From Bacillota bacterium (GTDB lineage Bacteria > Bacillota > Clostridia > Peptostreptococcales > Anaerovoracaceae), in contig JAFRLD010000027.1 in the NCBI GenBank assembly GCA_017431395.1, forward strand, positions 1-29,381: DNA of 29,381 bases. The letters run 5' to 3'. Within the stretch, counting starts at the first letter, position 1. Each line of letters starts with the position of its first letter. Positions 25,988 through 29,381 of the stretch are shown here, in pieces. The notes under the pieces were generated by a model. The model had not been told where the DNA came from and ran no database searches. It saw only the letters and a program-made list of their open reading frames with translations. The position numbers and the translations under genes were made by a program.

Positions 25988-26976
25988 TGGAAACAAAACG
26001 TCAGGAGATACAACCGAATGTACCGGAAAGCGAGGCTCCGATCCGCATCGTCGTGATCGCGGGCCCGACGGCCTCCGGCAAAACGACGTTTGCCATCGAA
26101 GTCGCGAAACGTTATAACGGAGAGATCGTCTCCTGCGACTCCATGCAGCTTTACAGCTATATGGACATCGGCAGCGCCAAGCCCACCCCGGAGGAACGGA
26201 GCCAGGCCGTGCATCATCTGATCGACTGCGTTGATCCTTTGGCCCCGGACGGCTCTTTTAGCGTTGCAAAATACGCGGAAATGGCAGAAGAGGCGATCCG
26301 GGATATCTACCGCCGGGGCAGGCTTCCCATCGTCTGCGGGGGCACCGGCCTTTATCTGAACGCGATCCTTTATACTATGGATTTCGCAGATACCCCGTCG
26401 GATCCTGCGTTTCGCGCGCGGCTTGACCGGATCGCAGAAGAGGAGGGGCCCGAAGCCCTGCACCAGATGCTGCAGGAGAAAGATCCTGAGGCAGCGGAGC
26501 GGATCCATCCGAACAATGTCAAGAAGGTGATCCGGGCCCTGGAACGCCTTGAGGGCGGGGAGAAAGCCGTACAGTCCTTCTCGCAGGTCCGCCAGAAGAA
26601 CCCCTTGTATGATCCCATCCTGATCGGACTGACCCGGGACAGGGCCGAGCTCTATGAGCGGATCGACCGGCGGGTGCTGCAGATGATCGATGAAGGCCTT
26701 GTGGAAGAGGTGAAGGGCCTTCAGCAGATGGGGCTTACCGAAGAACACATCAGCATGCTCGGCATCGGATACAAGGAGATCCTTGATTATCTGAACGGGA
26801 ATTCCAAATTTACTGAAGCGATCGAAAGAATACAAAAAAATACACGTCATTTCGCCAAAAGACAGTTAACGTGGTTCCGCAGATATGATACAATGTCTTG
26901 GTTGAATCTTTCGGAGTTCAGTAGTGTACAAGAAGCAATGGAGGAGCTGTTTTCGTGGCTGGATCGAAGACTATAA
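25987..26976 (+). CDS. miaA: tRNA dimethylallyltransferase
   Basis: Adds a dimethylallyl group to adenosine 37 of tRNAs reading codons that start with U. 329 residues: P-loop GPTASGKT at 26-33, the catalytic DSMQLY at 51-56, then GGTGLYLNAILY and the C-terminal block LGIGYKEILDYL. About 18 N-terminal residues precede the conserved core, a small extension. TAATG overlap with the mutL stop shows coupling. In many Clostridia hfq follows mutS-mutL-miaA; here a recombinase does, overlapping by 22 bases. The substrate dimethylallyl diphosphate comes from the same pathway as dxs and ispA. Confidence 0.95.
   Translation: METKRQEIQPNVPESEAPIRIVVIAGPTASGKTTFAIEVAKRYNGEIVSCDSMQLYSYMDIGSAKPTPEERSQAVHHLIDCVDPLAPDGSFSVAKYAEMAEEAIRDIYRRGRLPIVCGGTGLYLNAILYTMDFADTPSDPAFRARLDRIAEEEGPEALHQMLQEKDPEAAERIHPNNVKKVIRALERLEGGEKAVQSFSQVRQKNPLYDPILIGLTRDRAELYERIDRRVLQMIDEGLVEEVKGLQQMGLTEEHISMLGIGYKEILDYLNGNSKFTEAIERIQKNTRHFAKRQLTWFRRYDTMSWLNLSEFSSVQEAMEELFSWLDRRL
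26866..26894 (+). promoter_or_regulatory. Candidate promoter for the recombinase, inside miaA
   Basis: TTAACG (26866-26871), a 17-base spacer and TACAAT (26889-26894) preceded by TG at 26886-26887 as an extended -10. The predicted start near 26901 is about 54 bases before the GTG. The AT-rich context contrasts with the rest of miaA. Confidence 0.5.
26940..26946 (+). promoter_or_regulatory. Ribosome binding site supporting the GTG start of the recombinase
   Basis: GGAGGAG lies eight bases before GTG 26955 and is inside the end of miaA. Confidence 0.6.
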
Positions 26977-28091
26977 AACTGCATAACAGGAGCGATAAGC
27001 CCGACAATGTCGTACTCCGTCAGCACGAGACGGAGCAGAAATGTGAAGAGATCCAGAAAGCGCTGCCATCCTTCATGCGGGGCTTTTTTGCATATTTGAA
27101 AGGAAATGTCCTGCCTTTGACCCGCCTGAACTATCTGTCCGATATAAGGTTCTTCTGTCAGTACCTGATCGATGAGACGGATCTTACCAGGGCGGAGAAG
27201 CCTTCGGGGATCAAGCTGAATGAGTTCGCGGAGATCCAGGCCATAGATGTGAATATCTTCATCGACTGGTGCCGCAAATACACTGTGGAGAAGGAGGACA
27301 CCTTCATCGTCTATGAGAACAGCAACAAGACGCTGGCCCGCAAGAAGTCCTCGATCTCTGTGCTGTTCAAGCAGCTATACCGGGACGGCCTTCTCGAGAA
27401 GAACATTACGGACGGGTTCGACCCGATCCGCGTTCCGAAAGCAGGGGAGCGGGAGATCAAGGCCCTGCAGGACGATGAGGTCATGATCATGCTGGACGCC
27501 GTTTCTACAGGTGCCCACCTGACGGACAAGGAACGGCAATTCTGGGAGAAGACGAAGAGAAGGGACAAGGCGATCCTTATTCTGTTCCTGACTTACGGGC
27601 TGCGGCTGTTCGAGCTTCAGCAGCTGAATGTCTCTTCGTTCAACTTCCAGCGGGGAGAATTCAAGATCTACCGAAAAAGAGATAAGGAAGCTGTGATGCC
27701 GCTCAATATCTCCGTGACCGAAGTGGTCCGGGATTATATCGAAAACGAGCGCGCTGATGATGATACATTGGAGGAGGTCCATCAGGACGCGCTGTTCCTG
27801 TCCCTTCAGGGCAAGCGGATGACGGAACGGGCGATCCGGGATCTCGTGAAGAAATATACCTCGATCGGTATGGCTACCTCCCGCAAGGGAGGCTACAGCC
27901 CGCACAAGCTTCGTGCGACGGCCGCGACGAGCCTGATCGGCCGGGGGAACTCAATATTTGACGTGCAGGCACTGCTCGACCACGAACAGGTCACGACGAC
28001 GCAGCTTTATGCAGACCACAAGATGAATGTCAAACGTGATCTGGTCAAAGATATGGAATGGGAGCTGGAAAGAAAAGGAGAATCCGACTAG
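26955..28091 (+). CDS. Tyrosine recombinase, XerS-like
   Basis: A site-specific recombinase of 378 residues. The N-terminal SAM-like DNA-binding domain (about 36-160) begins LPSFMRGFFAYLK and holds a long insertion near 75-125. The catalytic domain has R217 (TYGLRLFE), a lysine in the hairpin KRDKEAVMPL (K241 or K244), H317 and R320 (SPHKLRATAATSL), H343 (LLDHEQ) and nucleophile Y352 (TTTQLY). All core residues are present. The usual second His of HKLRH is Ala here. Length and N-terminal layout recall XerS, the single chromosome-dimer resolvase of streptococci, but I cannot exclude an element integrase. No att or dif repeat was recognised. A GTG start and good ribosome site are used. Confidence 0.85.
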   Translation: MAGSKTIKLHNRSDKPDNVVLRQHETEQKCEEIQKALPSFMRGFFAYLKGNVLPLTRLNYLSDIRFFCQYLIDETDLTRAEKPSGIKLNEFAEIQAIDVNIFIDWCRKYTVEKEDTFIVYENSNKTLARKKSSISVLFKQLYRDGLLEKNITDGFDPIRVPKAGEREIKALQDDEVMIMLDAVSTGAHLTDKERQFWEKTKRRDKAILILFLTYGLRLFELQQLNVSSFNFQRGEFKIYRKRDKEAVMPLNISVTEVVRDYIENERADDDTLEEVHQDALFLSLQGKRMTERAIRDLVKKYTSIGMATSRKGGYSPHKLRATAATSLIGRGNSIFDVQALLDHEQVTTTQLYADHKMNVKRDLVKDMEWELERKGESD

Positions 28092-29381
28092 ATGAAACGT
28101 CTGTTTATGATATTTGCTTCGGCTGTGGTCGCAGCCGGACTTTGGGCGTGCCCGATGAGTGTTATGGCAATGCCCGATGATTATGGGGATCTGGTGCAGG
28201 ACCAGGATACGGGGAGCGTAGACACATGGGATGTCGACACCTCCTGGTTCGATTATCTGGATCCGAAAACACAATATACGATCTCTACAGAAGCGCAGCT
28301 GCGCGGACTGGCCAGCCTGGTCAACGAGGAACAGTACCTCTGGAAGCCGAACCGTACGGAATCCTTCGAAGGGGTAACGTTCGTACTCACCAGGGATATT
28401 ACGCTGACGGATGCGTGGACGCCGATCGGGATCGACAATCAGATCACCTTTGCCGGAGTATTTGACGGCAAGGGCCATTCCATTACCGGGATCGAACTTA
28501 AGTCGGAGGATCCTTACTGCGGATTCTTCGGACATCTCTCTGGGACCGTCTGCAATCTCACTCTCGAAGGAAATGTTTCATCTGCAGGGGAGTACTGCGG
28601 GGGTCTCACCGGCTATGTCGGCGACACCGGCCGGATCGATAACTGCACCTGTAACGTGCAGGTCGCCGGCAAGGATGATGTCGGCGGGATCGCCGGATAT
28701 GTCCGGGGCGGCTGGATCCGCGGAAGTGTCAATTACGGAGAAGTCATCGGCGCGAACATGGTCGGCGGGATCACCGGCGAATGCCGGGGAGGCGCGATCC
28801 GTAACTGCGGGACCCGCGGGCTGATCGTCTCTAACGGCGCCGGGAGTTTCAACAACGGGACCGGCGGCATCGCCGGACGTTCCGTAGCCGCTTCACGCCT
28901 CATCTGCTGTTATAATACCGGGGACATCATCTCCTCCAACGAAGCGACCGGAGGGATCTGCGGCTATACGAACTCCACCGGCTCTGTCGTCGTGAACTGC
29001 TATTCGATCGGGACCATCCGGATCGAACAGCCTCAGGTCCAGACGGCGGTCTCCTTCAGCCCGGCAGATATGGCCGGCACAGATGCTGCGGCTTCTGCGG
29101 GACAAGGACTCCCGGTCTATGCGGGCGGGATCGCCGGATACGTTGGCTCCGAGAGCCTCCGGATCGAAAACTGCTACAACGCCGGCAAGATCTCCGGGGC
29201 CGATTACACCGGAGGGATCATCGGCAGGTGCCAGAACGATCTGTATTCTTCAGGTCCTGCCGCCTTCAAAAACAATTACTATGTGAAGGGCTCCTATGAC
29301 GGTGCCATCGCTGCGGACAGAGAAAACAAGCGTATGCGCGTCCGCGGCGCTGCGACTGAAGTCTATGAATCCGCTTTCGGA
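28092..29381 (+). CDS. Secreted GLUG-repeat protein, 3' end beyond the window
   Basis: An open frame of 430 codons running to the window edge. A signal peptide is likely at 1-26 (basic start, hydrophobic AVVAAGLWAC, then VMA before M27). A lipobox reading at C20 (LWAC) is weak because of the tryptophan. The entry block WTPIGIDNQITFAGVFDGKG at 109-128 and seven GG(I/L)xG motifs (starting near 170, 198, 225, 258, 287, 345 and 374) with intervening NCYNxG elements identify GLUG repeats, which form a beta-helix on surface or secreted proteins. About 14 cysteines are present, several at matching repeat positions. AAGGAG (28075-28080) is 11 bases before the ATG, which abuts the recombinase stop. 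Function unknown; adhesion is a guess. Confidence 0.85.
   Translation, partial: MKRLFMIFASAVVAAGLWACPMSVMAMPDDYGDLVQDQDTGSVDTWDVDTSWFDYLDPKTQYTISTEAQLRGLASLVNEEQYLWKPNRTESFEGVTFVLTRDITLTDAWTPIGIDNQITFAGVFDGKGHSITGIELKSEDPYCGFFGHLSGTVCNLTLEGNVSSAGEYCGGLTGYVGDTGRIDNCTCNVQVAGKDDVGGIAGYVRGGWIRGSVNYGEVIGANMVGGITGECRGGAIRNCGTRGLIVSNGAGSFNNGTGGIAGRSVAASRLICCYNTGDIISSNEATGGICGYTNSTGSVVVNCYSIGTIRIEQPQVQTAVSFSPADMAGTDAAASAGQGLPVYAGGIAGYVGSESLRIENCYNAGKISGADYTGGIIGRCQNDLYSSGPAAFKNNYYVKGSYDGAIAADRENKRMRVRGAATEVYESAFG
28599..29230 (+). repeat. GLUG repeat array in the secreted protein
   Basis: Seven repeats with a typical period of 27-33 residues (about 85 bases), with one double-length gap of 58 residues holding a Pro/Ala/Ser/Gln-rich insertion near 312-340. 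DNA copies are diverged, so this is a protein-level repeat. Confidence 0.75.

Noticed and set aside
28092..28160. A lipoprotein signal for the GLUG protein at Cys20.
   Set aside because: The sequence LWAC has tryptophan at -2, unlike normal lipoboxes; a standard signal peptidase site at VMA is more likely.
26800..29381. An integrated mobile element carrying the recombinase.
   Set aside because: No tRNA target, direct repeats, transposase or phage genes are visible, and the recombinase overlaps miaA in a settled way.
1..29381. tRNA, rRNA, CRISPR arrays and insertion sequences.
   Set aside because: No cloverleaf, array periodicity or transposase was recognised, and coding genes fill nearly all of the window.

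Overview
This window is a single co-oriented run of 24 protein-coding genes, all on the + strand, with almost no non-coding DNA. The longest gap is 126 bases. The organism looks like a member of the Bacillota, most likely class Clostridia, with fairly high GC. The evidence is the combination of RNase J, a YlbF-family protein, an Asp23-nusB block, EF-P with lysine at position 32, an endonuclease-type MutL, the mltG-trmR-trhP order known from Bacillus, and the nusB-xseA-xseB-ispA-dxs-tlyA order common in Clostridia. Family or genus cannot be fixed from this sequence alone. No rRNA, tRNA, CRISPR array or insertion sequence was seen.

Layout. (1) 26-8223: translation and RNA-decay block: aspS, a NadD-YqeK fusion, rsfS, leuS, RNase J and a YlbF-like gene. 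(2) 8235-8909: efp as a one-gene unit, with a near-consensus sigma-A promoter and its own hairpin terminator. (3) 8940-13302: mltG, then trmR and trhP (wobble-uridine 5-methoxylation), then a membrane CNNM/CorC protein with CBS domains. (4) 13340-20234: from an extended -10 promoter and a hairpin leader, an Asp23-family gene, nusB, a TsaD-like paralog, xseA, xseB, ispA, dxs and tlyA, many overlapping or nearly so. (5) 20149-21460: a PLP aminotransferase with a candidate promoter inside tlyA and a distinct arginine codon use. (6) 21477-26976: mutS, mutL and miaA, tightly overlapping. (7) 26866-29381: a tyrosine recombinase resembling XerS, with a promoter candidate inside miaA, followed without a gap by a secreted GLUG-repeat protein cut by the window end.

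Most of the window is conserved housekeeping: amino-acid charging, ribosome silencing, mRNA decay, relief of ribosome stalling, tRNA modification, isoprenoid precursor supply, DNA mismatch repair and Exo VII. Coupling by ATGA, GTGA or TAATG stop/start overlaps is frequent (aspS/nadD, xseA/xseB, dxs/tlyA, mutS/mutL, mutL/miaA). The parts that depart most from textbook content are the TsaD-like paralog, the hairpin leaders of rnj and the Asp23-family gene, the highly basic RNase J N-terminus, and the recombinase plus GLUG-protein pair at the right end. I do not see clear proof of a wholly new system. The right end and the TsaD paralog are the best leads.
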